This document shows, one piece after another, positions 44,311 to 55,115 of a stretch of DNA of 64,000 nucleotides. The notes under the pieces are model-generated. The model had not been told where the DNA came from and ran no database searches. It worked only from the letters and a program-made list of their open reading frames with translations. Position 1 is the stretch's first letter; every line of letters starts with the position of its first letter. Source of the stretch: Cladocopium goreaui (Eukaryota; Sar; Dinophyceae; Suessiales; Symbiodiniaceae); contig CAMXCT020002768.1 in the NCBI GenBank assembly GCA_947184155.2, positions 544,419-608,418 on the forward strand, read 5' to 3'. The translations under genes and the position numbers were made by a program.

Positions 44311-44849
44311 GAAATCAAGGAGAGGATGCCAGGAGAATTGAACTAAGTAAGAGACAAAGACTGTAGCAAAGGAAAGGAGTAATGGATTTTTGAAAAAAAT
44401 ACTTCAACAAAAATACTGGACACAATAGAGGACCACCACAACAAACATACTATTGAAGATCAATGCTGCTCATGGGTTATCCCCTTGGAAAATTTGTTTG
44501 GGTGCTCTTATTTTTTTTATTTTGGTGTTTTAATAAAATACGTGGTATGTTGATTTTGTTTTATCATTTTCTATGGTTCAAAACATTTTGCAATATAAGT
44601 AGTTGATTATTTTTTAAAAAAATGATACACATTTAAAAAAAATGAAAAAACAAAAACTCAAAAAAATGGCATCAGAAAAAAATGCCCCAATACCAACCCA
44701 CCCCAGCAATTCCACTGGGTCAGCATTATTTTGGGAAAACTTGACACAATACCGTATCCCCTCACTAATCGGGATACTACATTATATAATATATATATAT
44801 ACCGTTTTGATTGCATGCCAACTGCCAGTTCGCAGTTAAGTGTCACCAG

Positions 44850-44881
44850 GTCAGGCGTGGGAGAGGAGCTTCAGGCCTGCA
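44850..44881 (+). CDS. Short exon
   Basis: GTGTCACCAG acceptor; SGVGEELQAC; donor GTTTCC at 44882. Confidence 0.45.
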
Positions 44882-44927
44882 GTTTCCCAGTTTTCCCCAG
44901 AGGATGAACGCCATGCAACACTCTGAG

Positions 44928-44952
44928 GGATGAGCGGCTCGCTACTTGCCCG
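44928..44952 (+). CDS. Possible micro-exon
   Basis: CACTCTGAG acceptor, DERLATCP, donor GTCATT. The frame stays open as VIFKISEFL to a TAG. Confidence 0.35.
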
Positions 44953-45204
44953 GTCATTTTTAAGATTTCCGAATTCCTGTAGTGATTTTAGCGATATCCC
45001 CATCATGTCTGACTTTTCAGCACTGGTTACACTAGATTATATTTTATATATACATAATAATTATTATATGTATATATTTTACATGTATATATATATATTA
45101 TGGGAAGAGAACTAGGAAGCTTCATTGGCCGCTTCCGTATGTGGAAGAGGCCATGATTTCCTGTAGATTTTCCGTCCCTGGATGGGTTGATCCATCTGCG
45201 CCAG

Positions 45205-45240
45205 GTTCTGTTGAAGGTGGATCCTGAAACTGTGGCCGGG
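45205..45240 (+). CDS. Short exon
   Basis: CTGCGCCAG acceptor, 12 codons phase 0 VLLKVDPETVAG, donor GTCCCC. Confidence 0.55.
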
Positions 45241-45763
45241 GTCCCCTGCAGAGTGGCTTGAGATAGGCCAAAAAAAAAATCAGAATACACCTCGGAGGAA
45301 TTACTAGGAATTATCATTGTCGGTTGCCTTCTGTTGACACTATTTATGTCATGTATCATGGTACGCAACACTTCAAAAGTACTCCAATGCCAGCATGTCT
45401 TGTTTGCAAGAAATGTAAGCGTTCAGAAGAGGGGATCCTGTAGCCATCGATTTGCGTGCTAAGTTTCGGCCATCTGGTGGACCTGCGAGAAACTTTTGAA
45501 TAAAAATGTTGAGGAAAATGGTTTTGACGTTTTGACCAACTTCTAAAAAAAACAAACAACTCATGATTTATTTCCTACGTTGCACAAAACTCCTGTTTTC
45601 AGAGGATTGTTGACTTCCAGTTCACAACCTCAAAGAAAGGCTATTAAAGTTATTGTATAGTCTGGAGTATTACTGCGGATATTAAAGTTATGATATAGTC
45701 TGGAGTATTAGGTACTTGTAGATTATAGACAACCTATAATTAGTATAGATTACCCAGGTACTG

Positions 45764-45878
45764 TACCCTCTGGTAAACTGCCACATAACTATGGAAAATC
45801 AACACCATTTTTCATGGGAAAATTCACTATTTCTATGGTGGATCTTTCCATAGTTATGTGACAGATTACCAGAGGGTA
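45764..45878. repeat. Family A element, first of a tandem pair
   Basis: TACCCTCTGGTAAACTGCCA to ACAGATTACCAGAGGGTA. Its two arms are of different subtypes. Confidence 0.85.
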
Positions 45879-45882
45879 GGTT

Positions 45883-45950
45883 GTAAACTAGCATAACTAT
45901 GGAAAATCACCATTTTTAACGGCAATACTCACTATAAATGGCCATTTTCA

Positions 45951-45979
<29 letters not shown>
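45883..45979. repeat. Family A element, left end missing
   Basis: Starts GTAAACTAGCATAACTATGG right after the previous copy and ends GTTTACCAGAGGGTA, so the pair shares or lost one terminus. Confidence 0.8.
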
Positions 45980-45981
<2 letters not shown>

Positions 45982-46068
45982 CAGATACTGTAGCGGTAGG
46001 TTCTTACTGTAGATCGTTGCAGATGATCAACTCTCCACCGCGGACGCCTGGTTTGGGTTCCCGCCCAG

Positions 46069-46096
46069 GAATCCCCGCCCAACTTTGAGGAACTTG
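46069..46096 (+). CDS. Short exon with consensus donor
   Basis: TCCCGCCCAG acceptor; ESPPNFEEL; donor GTGAGG. Confidence 0.5.
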
Positions 46097-46559
46097 GTGA
46101 GGCCAGTGACACATATCTACTTATATGTGGTTAAAAGAAGAATAAACCATCCCCCAGTCACCATTTTTTATAGGTATAAACCATTCCCAAATGGATGGTT
46201 TATGACATTGTTTTACCCACATTATATATATACAGGGATTTATGGTGATTTTTGATTTAATGGTGATTTAGTGGGATTTAATGGGATATGATACAACTAC
46301 ATAACCAACAATCTTGATTCTACTATATGATGTATTAGTATTTTTTGTATATGTAGTTGTATCTATATATATATATGGCAGGGAGCTTCAAAATAAAGCA
46401 TGCTTGGGATGATGGGTTGAGAAACCTGATATTGTTGGATGGGTTGAAACCACTAATCAGATCTTTTTGTATATATAGAGCAACCCCTCAAAAAAAGAGT
46501 TAAAATCCTACCTTAAAGTAGAGATGAATTACTGTTCCATCTTTTTGTGGAGTGCTATA

Positions 46560-46880
46560 TTTATATAGATATATATCATATAACATATATATATATTTAT
46601 AATATGTATAATTTATAATACATATATATATATTAATATAATATAAATTATATTAATATAATATAAATATATTAATTTAATATATATATAATTATTAATA
46701 TAATATATATGATATTATATAATATATATAAATATATAATATAAATATAAATATATTAATATACTATATATATAATTATTAATATAATATATATATATAA
46801 TTATTAATATAATATATATATATATATGATATTATATATATTGTATATATATATACACTATACAATATATTATATTATAT
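46560..46880. repeat. Almost pure A+T tract
   Basis: About 320 bases of TATATAATTATTAATATAAT-type units, practically without G or C. Confidence 0.95.
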
Positions 46881-46914
46881 ATACCTACATCCTCGTCAGG
46901 TGCCCTCTCCAGAG

Positions 46915-46963
46915 GACGGAATCCGGGGGCCGTTCCGCCTGAGTTTTGGAAGATGGCAGGAGT
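46915..46963 (+). CDS. Exon, basic
   Basis: CTCTCCAGAG acceptor; DGIRGPFRLSFGRWQE; donor GTGGAA at 46964. Emerges abruptly from the AT tract. Confidence 0.5.
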
Positions 46964-47403
46964 GGAAGCAACGAACTTCCAATTTTCTCAGATTGACAGT
47001 GGTTGAAATGTGAAGGTTGCTACATTTCACATGTCGTTTAAGCTTAGCGGATTTTATCAGATTGATTCACCAGCAGCTTAAAGTTGCATAGAAGCGAAGG
47101 TGACTGCTGTATCTCATGCAATTTAGGAAATCTGGGTACAAACATGAAAAGTGAGGGTGTCGGTATCACTAGGCAAAGTAGGTATATCACCAAACAAAAT
47201 AGGGGTAGGACTGTAGAAGCAGGAAGTTAATGGGTCGAAATCAAACGTTTGCGGTCGGCTGAAATATATATATATATATACACATATCAGATTTATGCAA
47301 TACTCTATGTGCAAGACTGTTTGCATGCATTTATTCCATTGTCCATCGGTTTGATGACTTGAGAAACAATTCTCCCCTTGACTGCAGCCATGTTGGCTTT
47401 CAG

Positions 47404-47435
47404 GCCCCTCGCACGGTCCTCGCAGCGTACCAGGG
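47404..47435 (+). CDS. Short exon with consensus donor
   Basis: GTTGGCTTTCAG acceptor; APRTVLAAYQG; donor GTACGT. Readthrough continues as YVQRDGAFTC to a TAG, so a longer exon is possible. Confidence 0.5.
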
Positions 47436-48013
47436 GTACGTACAACGGGACGGTGCTTTCACGTGCTTTCCGTAGGAAAGTTGGCAAATCCGAGTCCGAC
47501 TCGTTTCGGCCATGGTGTTCTGGGCCCCGATCCTGGCTCTGCAGGACAGCAGTGCGGTGCTATGATGTTTGAACCATTGCACCATTGTTGTGAGGTCCTT
47601 TGCAGCTGTCATTTTGACGGTACATGAGATCATTTCCTGTTTACTTGTTTGAGTATATTTTTTTCCTTACAGGAGTAAGTCTTGACTTGAAGAACCTGTT
47701 ACTGCACCATATGAGTATGCTTCATCACTGGAATTATTTGCTTGGAATGGAAAAATCAAGCAATCCCTTTGCGCCAACCCCCAGCAACCGCCATTGACTC
47801 CCTTCATTTTGGGGTTCCATGTCGGTGCGGGTCAGTCAGGTCACCCAAATTCTTGTGGCAACGCCCGGCATTTTTTCCACGACATGTTTCATCATAGTTA
47901 AGCCTCAAATCTTGCATCTTGAAACAGAAGTTAAATGTGGTTATAGACTATAATCTGTTAAACAAGTTCAACAAGTTATAAACATCATTCAACATCATTA
48001 AACATCTATAAAC
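47436..48013. other. Spacer, no feature supported
   Basis: Mixed composition with no repeat family and no convincing exon. Confidence 0.35.
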
Positions 48014-48119
48014 CTGGTTGGTGGTTTCAAACATGTTTTATTTTCCATATAATATATGGGATGTCATCCTTCCCATTGACGAACTCCATCATTTTTCAGA
48101 GGTGTAGGTCAACCACCAA
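48014..48119. repeat. Family B element
   Basis: CTGGTTGGTGGTTTCAAACA, GGGATGTCATCCTTCCCATT, CATTTTTCAGAGGTGTAGG and TCAACCACCAAA. Confidence 0.8.
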
Positions 48120-48154
48120 ACCTCAAGTTGTGCAGCTTAACTCCACCATGCCAG

Positions 48155-48224
48155 GCCGTCACAGCCACAGTGGCCACAGTGGAGGTGGCCAGCGTAACAA
48201 ACGTCGTTTCGGGCCATCCTGAAG
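48155..48224 (+). CDS. Val/Ala/Thr-rich exon
   Basis: CCATGCCAG acceptor; AVTATVATVEVASVTNVVSG then HPE; likely GC donor at 48225. ATV repeats suggest beta or linker structure. Confidence 0.65.
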
Positions 48225-48773
48225 GCGATCCGTGGTCATGGGGACATAAGAAATATTTACTCATTAGATATAATATATATATACATATAATGATTATTGT
48301 ATGAATGTGTATTGCTTATTGTTTTTTATTTAGTATCAATGATCAATGATTATCAATAATTGTCATCATCATTATATGTTATTAGTATTGGTGTTGTTAT
48401 TAAATGATAGTTAGGACTGGGGAAACTATCACAATACAAATTGACATAGCTCTATTTCAGGTTTGTGCATTATGATAACTTACCCAGATATAATATACAT
48501 ACTGCTTGGGTTCAAATATGTCGTTGTTTCAAGCATAGTTGGGATGTTGGTTTTTCGATGACTTGTTTTGGCTTGTTAAACGGATTGGTTAAAGCACCAA
48601 CCTATCAACATATGTATTTCACGTGTGTGTAGATGTTGTGTGAAAACATGTACAGTATATGTATACTTAAATACAAACCACAAAAATGAGATGAGCAGAA
48701 ATGTGGGATTTAGAGTTGCTTGGACATGGTTTTTTATACGCATCACCTTTATGTTTACTGTTTGGCTGGTCAG

Positions 48774-48859
48774 CTGGAGAAAGCCAGGGAATATGACCAA
48801 TGGGCTGTTGGTCTCGTCGACAAAGCGTCATTTGTGGGTTCATCCAAGTGGATCGACAG
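48774..48859 (+). CDS. Exon with strong splice sites
   Basis: GGCTGGTCAG acceptor and GTAAAT donor; LEKAREYDQWAVGLVDKASF then VGSSKWIDR. One of the best-supported unassigned exons; overlapping frames on either strand are shadows. Confidence 0.75.
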
Positions 48860-49087
48860 GTAAATGGTTTCGGTGTCTGACCCAAAAATGTATGTTTACA
48901 TATATATATATATATGTAATATTATATATTTTATATATATATATATATTTGTTATATTATATTATATATATATTATAGTATATTATATTATATATATATA
49001 TGTTTTTTCCGACACCCCTCAAGTGATCAATACATGAAATGATAAAATGATTTGCAACCAAGGATTGAGTTTCAACCCTCCATGTAG

Positions 49088-49143
49088 TGTGCCATCTGTG
49101 ATTCCTGCAAAGTGTCGTCTTGCTTTCAGCATCTTTCAGCAAT
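49088..49143 (+). CDS. Cys-rich exon with GTAAGT donor
   Basis: After CATGTAG the frame reads CAICDSCKVSSCFQHLSA and stops at the ideal donor GTAAGT (49144). Four Cys and one His suggest a metal-binding knuckle. An alternative frame continues for 60 codons without splicing (IFQQCKSERTAAARISCVFS), so the reading is not settled. Confidence 0.45.
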
Positions 49144-49482
49144 GTAAGTCTGAAAGGACAGCAGCTGCTCGGATATCATGTGTGTTTTCTCCTGGGTCAC
49201 AAGACTCATTTCAGCGATATCCCTCCTGTCACAACTTCTCTCTACAAAGGAATTATCCAATCATCCTCCCACAAGACTCTGCTCCACTATATACACATAT
49301 ACACATAGGATACACGTACATACATACACACAGGATACACAAATGATACGCGTATGGCGTGCGCAAATATATATATATATATATACACATACACAGTATA
49401 TAGTTCAAAATCTTCCAGTCCAGAGTCCAAAGGGCATTGGAAAACATCTCAGTCCGCCGGTCCTCGTTCAGCTTCAGCGCAG

Positions 49483-49631
49483 GCATGCTGTCCCTGCTGC
49501 GGCGCGAACCCAGTGAACCCAGTGAACCCAGTGGCTTAGTAGAGGACATGGAGGATCCACAGGACTACAGCAGTGAAAAAAAGATGAAGATTTATGATTT
49601 ATGTCCTGTGGGCCCCCAAGATAATATGGGG
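49483..49631 (+). CDS. Exon with EPS repeats
   Basis: After GCTTCAGCGCAG: GMLSLLRREPSEPSEPSGLV, then EDMEDPQDYSSEKKMKIYDL and CPVGPQDNMG, ending at donor GTATCC in phase 0. It is in phase with the collagen-like exon at 49985, suggesting they belong together. Confidence 0.75.
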
Positions 49632-49984
49632 GTATCCATACATACATGTGTGTGTATATATATATATACAGTATTCTGTAGTTGATTTTGTACTGTAATG
49701 TTTATACGGGATTATGAAGTCACCCATGGTTAACGGGACACTTGTTACATTGTTTACCAACCAGCCAAGCCGGATCCTGATTTGTTCCAGCCATCCATCA
49801 TCAACCCCTCAAAATGGATGGTGGAATATGGTCTAATGCTATTTTATGGCTCTATTGGTAGCCAAGATTTTGACCCATGGCCCAGGCCATTGCATTTAGC
49901 GCCAAGACAGACAGTTGACCCATCCAATCTGGGGATGGAACCCCTACCTCCTCATATGTTTGTGGTCGAAACAGCCAAGCGCAG

Positions 49985-50414
49985 GAGGTTGAGATGGAAG
50001 CAGAAGCAGAGGAGGCTGCCTCCAGCCTCTCATCTGGGCTTCGGAATGCCTCCGCCAAGGTCCTTGCAGATGACCATGGTGAAGGCACTGAGATGATCCA
50101 TGAAGATCCCCCCCTGGAAGATCCTCAGAACGCCCAGAACGCCACCCTATTGGAGGGTGCCGCAGGTCGCCCTGCGCTGATCGTCAGTGGCATGTATGGT
50201 CCAGCAGGTGATATGGGGGAACGTGGACCCGCAGGGCCTCAGGGGCTGCAGGGCCCCATGGGCCCTGCCGGCGCCTCGGTGATAGGTCCCACGGGCAGTC
50301 AGGGCAGGCCAGGGCAGCAGGGGAAGATGGGCAAGACGGGCAAGGTGGGCCTCAAGGGCCATGCCGGCAGCCAGGGCGAGCCAGGCCGGGTTGGGATGGG
50401 TGACGTAGATCCAG
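49985..50414 (+). CDS. Collagen-like exon (Gly-X-Y triplets)
   Basis: The largest exon seen (430 bases, AGCGCAG acceptor, GTACTG donor). It starts EVEMEAEAEEAASSLSSGLR, an acidic helical part. From codon 72 it becomes Gly-X-Y: GPAGDMGERGPAGPQGLQGP, a two-residue break (VI), then GPTGSQGRPGQQGKMGKTGK and further triplets to GRVGMG, about 22 triplets in all (50198-50400). A triple-helix stalk is likely. Collagen-like proteins occur in dinoflagellates and other protists; without signal peptide or partner domains the role is unknown. The minus-strand frame is a shadow. Confidence 0.85.
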
Positions 50415-50993
50415 GTACTGACACACATTGTATAAATGGCTAGGCAGATGTGACCGGGAGCACCTGGGTATGATATGGGAATGCTGTTGAAACTGTCCAA
50501 GTTTGTTGCTGCACTCAAGCATCCTGGCAAGGGTTCTGTGTGTTTTTTTTTGCAGATTCCCCTGCTGAGCATGGGGTACTTCAGAGATCTTCAGAGGATT
50601 TAGAGTGTCTTAAACTGGGATCAATTGGCTACAACAGTGGCATATGCCCTATCTTTAAGTTTTAGGTTGACCTGGCAATGGAAAATCACTATTTTCAATT
50701 CTTTCCATCTCTTTTTCAATGGGTTAAAACATGTTAAAACCATCTCCGAGGGAAAAATTGTCCAGTTTTCATCACCGGAGGATACTCATCTGCACAGTTT
50801 TCGCTTTCCCTTGTTTGCTGAGGCCCAAGTCACTTTCTGTGGACATTTGTCATGTTTCTATTGGAGTACCGTTAGTGCAGTTCTACTTCCTCCAGACTCC
50901 CCACACTCCCGAAACATCATGCGAAACACGGCGCCAGGAAAAGCCTGTGAAGACTTCTACAAATGGTCACAGCTTCTGGACTACTACAGCCAG
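50415..50993. other. Intron or spacer with open frames
   Basis: Two plus frames are open from about 50730 to 51065. Peptide TPHTPETSCETRRQEKPVKT after CTTCCTCCAG could be an exon, but a second frame (TAPGKACEDFYKWSQLLDYY) competes. Not resolved. Confidence 0.3.
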
Positions 50994-51036
50994 GTGGTCT
51001 CAAAAATGGAGGCGCAAGCCAGCACACATGTCCGAG
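50994..51036 (+). CDS. Exon, unassigned
   Basis: ACAGCCAG acceptor; VVSKMEAQASTHVR; donor GTGCCG. Followed by CCGCAGGGTCCGCAGGGTGG, which in another frame reads PQGPQGG like a further collagen snippet. Confidence 0.45.
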
Positions 51037-51375
51037 GTGCCGCAGGGTCCGCAGGGTGGAGATGAGGAGATTTGGATCATCCCACTGAGTGGTTTTTTGT
51101 TGACCACCGAATTTCTGCCTGGTTGAGAAATCCCAACTGTTGGTAGCTTGTCCCATGAAAAGAACTGCGGTAGAACCTCAGAAACCAGCTACTGAGTTGG
51201 ATGTTGCTCCAAGATGCTCCAAGTTGTAGAATCGATATCTCTGATGATGATGCTAAATACGCACATGTCATAGCTTCATCTAGCTGATATGGGTCTGAAA
51301 ATGGGGCATACCGTACCCATATGTATACTTGTAATTGGGACAAAGACGGTCATAACCACCAAAGTTTTTTAGAGG

Positions 51376-51501
51376 TACCCTCAGTTATCAAACGTGGCAA
51401 TGGAAAATCCACTATAAATAAAAAACATCAATGATTTCCCCACTATATAGAATCTCCATTGCTAGTGGATTTCCCATTGCCACGTTTGATGATACTGGAG
51501 G
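51376..51501. repeat. Family G inverted-repeat element
   Basis: ATCAAACGTGGCAATGG on the left and CCATTGCCACGTTTGATGAT on the right form a near-perfect stem; ends TACCCTC and GGAGGG. Confidence 0.75.
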
Positions 51502-51567
51502 GATCCGGAGGGTACCCCGTTTTCAGTTCAACCAACCCATCTCCCCTTCGGTCCCCTTCGGCCCCAG

Positions 51568-51668
51568 GCATCAATCGCGAAGTCTCGATGCTACAGCAGC
51601 AGAGTGCCATCTACACGGCGCGCAGCTTCGCCCTGAGCAACGGATCGGTGGATTTGCACAACTACATG
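51568..51668 (+). CDS. Exon, unassigned
   Basis: TTCGGCCCCAG acceptor; GINREVSMLQQQSAIYTARS then FALSNGSVDLHNYM; donor GTGGCG at 51669 or GTGCAT at 51680. Good globular composition; downstream neighbour of the collagen-like exon. Confidence 0.7.
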
Positions 51669-51911
51669 GTGGCGCCTTGGTGCATACGTCGTATACGTTG
51701 AATGGTGATCTGACCAGGAAACATGGGTTCTACATTGGTTCTAAATGAGCCCAAATCGGGGGTTAAGTAAGAAATGCTGGAAGTTTTGACTAGCCATTGT
51801 GGTTTGTTCTAGCAAAATAGCCGCTAGTAACCAGCATACATGATGTCTGAATGAGCCTAAATGATGGCCATTGGGCCGGTGGGTAAGAGAGTTTCTCACA
51901 TGGAACCCCAG

Positions 51912-52014
51912 GGAAATCCCCCAACGACGAAGAAACAGGTTTGGAGGATGATGTTCCAGCTTTGAGAGTGGAACCTACTCGGAGATCCTGTATTGTCTCC
52001 ACTTGGGGTCCATG
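51912..52014 (+). CDS. Exon, acidic then mixed
   Basis: GGAACCCCAG acceptor; KSPNDEETGLEDDVPALRVE then PTRRSCIVSTWGPW; donor GTTAGT at 52015 or GTCCAT earlier. Confidence 0.65.
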
Positions 52015-52215
52015 GTTAGTGTCGTGGTGCCCAGAAAATTACCAAGGAACATGAGGAAGCTTGTGATACAGTCCTGTCGGGAAGGGGTAGAAGGCTGTAC
52101 TGGGAGGGTATGTGATGATATGTCTGTACTTTCGACAAGTCCAATCCGCCCAAATGCAGATCAAAGGTTTCGGTTCTCCAATAGCCCCGTCAATTCACCA
52201 AAACCATCCATGTAG

Positions 52216-52254
52216 CTGCCATGTTTGAGGCGAACTACAAGCGGATGGCCGCTT
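52216..52254 (+). CDS. Short exon
   Basis: CATGTAG acceptor; AMFEANYKRMAA; likely GC donor at 52255, otherwise a TAG at 52257 would end it. Confidence 0.5.
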
Positions 52255-52433
52255 GCTAGATACCTGCAATTGTTGGTTGGTCGTCGGCCGGTTGTGCTGG
52301 TGGTACGGGTCAAAATGGATCAAAATGGGACATATCCAAAGCTACGGATACGGCCTGCTGGCGCAGAAGAATCCATGGAAAAGTCATCGAATGTTCGATT
52401 TTGGCCCAGAACTACAAATTGTGATTGGCTTTG

Positions 52434-52532
52434 TACCCTCTGGTAAACGTTTACATAACTATGGAAAGATCCACCATGTTTAATGGGAAGGCTAACTATT
52501 TCAATGGCCATTTTCAATACTATGTAACAAAT
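52434..52532. repeat. Family A element, right end overwritten
   Basis: TACCCTCTGGTAAACGTTTA start; the expected right end is interrupted at AACAAATT by the next copy. Confidence 0.8.
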
Positions 52533-52637
52533 TACCCTCTGGTTATTTAACATAGCCATGGAAAATGGCCCATTTATAGATGGTTTACCTATTCAAAATT
52601 GTTATTTTCCATGGCTATGTTAAATAACCAGAGGGTA
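52533..52637. repeat. Family A element, GGTTATTTAAC subfamily, nested
   Basis: Complete 105-base copy abutting the truncated copy; close relative of 2553-2657. Confidence 0.85.
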
Positions 52638-53260
52638 TATCATTTCAAATGATAGATGCCAAAAGGTGACAGATGAAGCTTGTTAGCCCAGTTAGCCCAG
52701 ACCCCCCAATGGCCGCCTCACGAACAGTAACACCTAGTAACACCTGAATCATTGTGCTGCAATTCTGTGGATGGAAGAAATCCTGCACCAGTTGGTAGAT
52801 GGTTTAATTCCTTTTACTGTCATCCTGTTATTTATAGTGTTTCATACCTTTATCACATTTTATCACATTTTTAGGATGACAAATGTTGTGGAATACGTCA
52901 GTAATACCAAAGGATTTGATTGGGCAAGTCAGCGATTCCACAGGAGACTCTAGGACCGAACCGTATCAAACCCATGTCGGACATTTCAAACTAAGGTGTA
53001 CAAAGCATATTGTATATGTATATATATATATATACACATAATGTACACATTGTAGATCTGTATATACAACGATACATACAGATACATCTACATAGTATAC
53101 ACTTACTCCATGGATCTCTATGGCATGTCTATAATATTATGTAGTATATATATATATATACATACTATTATGTATACATAGCCGTTGAATGCCTGAAATT
53201 TTTGGAACTGTGGTTCCCATCGTTCCCATCGCTTGAGCCCCCTGCTCGCTTCCGGCTGAG
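52638..53260. other. Intron or spacer, weak coding hint
   Basis: After CACATTTTTAG (52874) the frame MTNVVEYVSNTKGFDWASQR runs to a TAG at 52951, a possible terminal exon. TA microsatellites at 53010-53170. Confidence 0.3.
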
Positions 53261-53315
53261 GTGAAGTCAGCGACTTCTGCCAAGGAGGTCGATGAGTACT
53301 TGGCCAGGCGATGGG
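53261..53315 (+). CDS. Exon, unassigned
   Basis: TTCCGGCTGAG acceptor; VKSATSAKEVDEYLARRW; donor GTTATC at 53316 or GTCGAT at 53288. Frame stays open for another 19 codons. Confidence 0.65.
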
Positions 53316-53649
53316 GTTATCAACCAATGGTTTTTAGGGGAGTTAGGGGAGTTCATCAAGGATTTTCATGATATTTAATGGGGAAGTCAGAAAAACATGA
53401 TATTTTTGTGGATGTTTCAGGATGGTTGTGACATTTTTGGAAGTCACGAAATTCACCAGCGATGGATGATTTAAGCATGAAACATGGGGATTCAACTGGA
53501 AAAATTCCATCGATTCCAAGGGGAGGTAAGCGATTTGATTCCAAGGGAGTTCACAAACATGGCACTGGGATAGACTTAAAAACACATGAGATGTATATAT
53601 CAATGGCCATGACTCAGGATCCGATTGATTGGAGGTATCTACCATATAT

Positions 53650-53700
53650 AAGGCCTTATATATATGGTACTAACGTACCTCCATTTTAGGATCCTGAAGA
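53650..53700. repeat. Family E, partial third copy
   Basis: AGGCCTTATATATATGGTAC, TAACGTACCTCCATTTTAGG and ATCCTGAAG reproduce the right half including TACTAAC. Confidence 0.6.
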
Positions 53701-54559
53701 TCTCCCATATATTGGGAATATCATGGTGACCAAGAATGTCATTGTCGTTTGAGCTTTTGAATTCGGTTGGTATGATATGGGTCTGGAGATGGGGTAACTA
53801 TCCAAAAATGCTCAGGATATCACAGCGATGACATGTGATAAATCAGAATCATACAGGTCCAAATGTCCAAATTGTGGTCTATAGTATCTATAGGCTATAG
53901 GATGCTATAGGCATATTCCGTGTGTCTAACAACCATCTTAAAACAGTGGAAGCATTCCATCCTTAGAGAAAAATAGAGTTGAACACACAAAAAGGATCAG
54001 TCCATTGCCGATCTGCAGGATCTTTGGTTTTACCCATACCCTTCTGGAATCCCCTCATGTTTTCCGCAAGGAGGAGAAACCATCTAGAAATTGCAAACAC
54101 TTCCACTCCTCCGATGTGTTCATCCCCTGAAATGGAGTTTTCAGGGCTCCTTTTTTGGAGCGTCCGATACTTTGGTGGGTTGTGCACCGGAATATGTAAT
54201 ATTTTTTACATATTTTCACCATGTTATACCGGTACCATTTCTTACTGATTATGGATGCTGCGTGATAATCTTGAAGAGTGGATACTACTCGGACAATTGA
54301 TAGAGGGGATGGCTTTTGCTCGGGAATAAAACCGACATAAAAACATCCATGTTTATGCCAGTGAAGCTGTTTCTTCAAGTTTCCATGTGTTTATGCAGTG
54401 TCCCTATATGTCCAAAGCATTGAATATATGTGGATGTGATCAAAGAGATATCGTCGTATCCAGCCAAATCTGCGTTTTAAAGAGACCTTGGCCGATTCAC
54501 TAGAGGACCTCCCCCCAGTCTATCAAACCAAATGAAGCAGCTTAGCAACCAGGGTCTAC

Positions 54560-54663
54560 TACCCTCTGGTAAACTAACATAACTATGGAAAACCACAATT
54601 TTTAATGGGAAAATCCACTATAAATAGCCATTTTCAATAGCTATGTTAAATTACCAGAGGGTA
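54560..54663. repeat. Family A element, forward orientation
   Basis: Complete 104-base copy, TACCCTCTGGTAAACTAACA to AAATTACCAGAGGGTA. Confidence 0.9.
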
Positions 54664-54751
54664 ACCCGGTTGCTCCAACTTACTATGGGTCCATGATCAC
54701 CATCTTAGGAGGTTAATGGACAGGGAGCAACCCTTTGTTTTTGCCTGGCAG

Positions 54752-54790
54752 GATGTCGATGGTTACTCCCATGGATGCATTGACCCTTGG
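54752..54790 (+). CDS. Short exon
   Basis: TTTTTGCCTGGCAG acceptor; 13 codons phase 0 DVDGYSHGCIDPW; donor GTGCAA. Confidence 0.55.
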
Positions 54791-54979
54791 GTGCAATGAG
54801 AAAGGAACCCTTGCCTGGGAGGATCAGTGGAAAGGTGAAACACTGTGGGCCATTGGGCTGGCCATTTTTTATCCAAGGCTCATGGAATTCTTGGTATGAC
54901 CCGAGGGCTCATGTAATGAATGCCCAACAAATTCGTGTACTGTATGATCCTGAACGGGCCAACGAAGCTCTGTGCCCAG

Positions 54980-55066
54980 GCATGAGGCCCAGCGACTGTA
55001 TCCAGCCTTCATCGGCACACAGAGGGTGGCCTCTGTTATGCAAGCGCAGAGTCAGCACCAAGGGCC
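54980..55066 (+). CDS. Exon, unassigned
   Basis: TGTGCCCAG acceptor; HEAQRLYPAFIGTQRVASVM then QAQSQHQG; donor GTGTCT at 55067 (others at 55026, 55051). A second frame (GMRPSDCIQPSSAH) is open but less protein-like. Confidence 0.55.
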
Positions 55067-55115
55067 GTGTCTTTCCTGCAGGCTTTGAATGTTGAGACAT
55101 ACATTGACTATGTTA

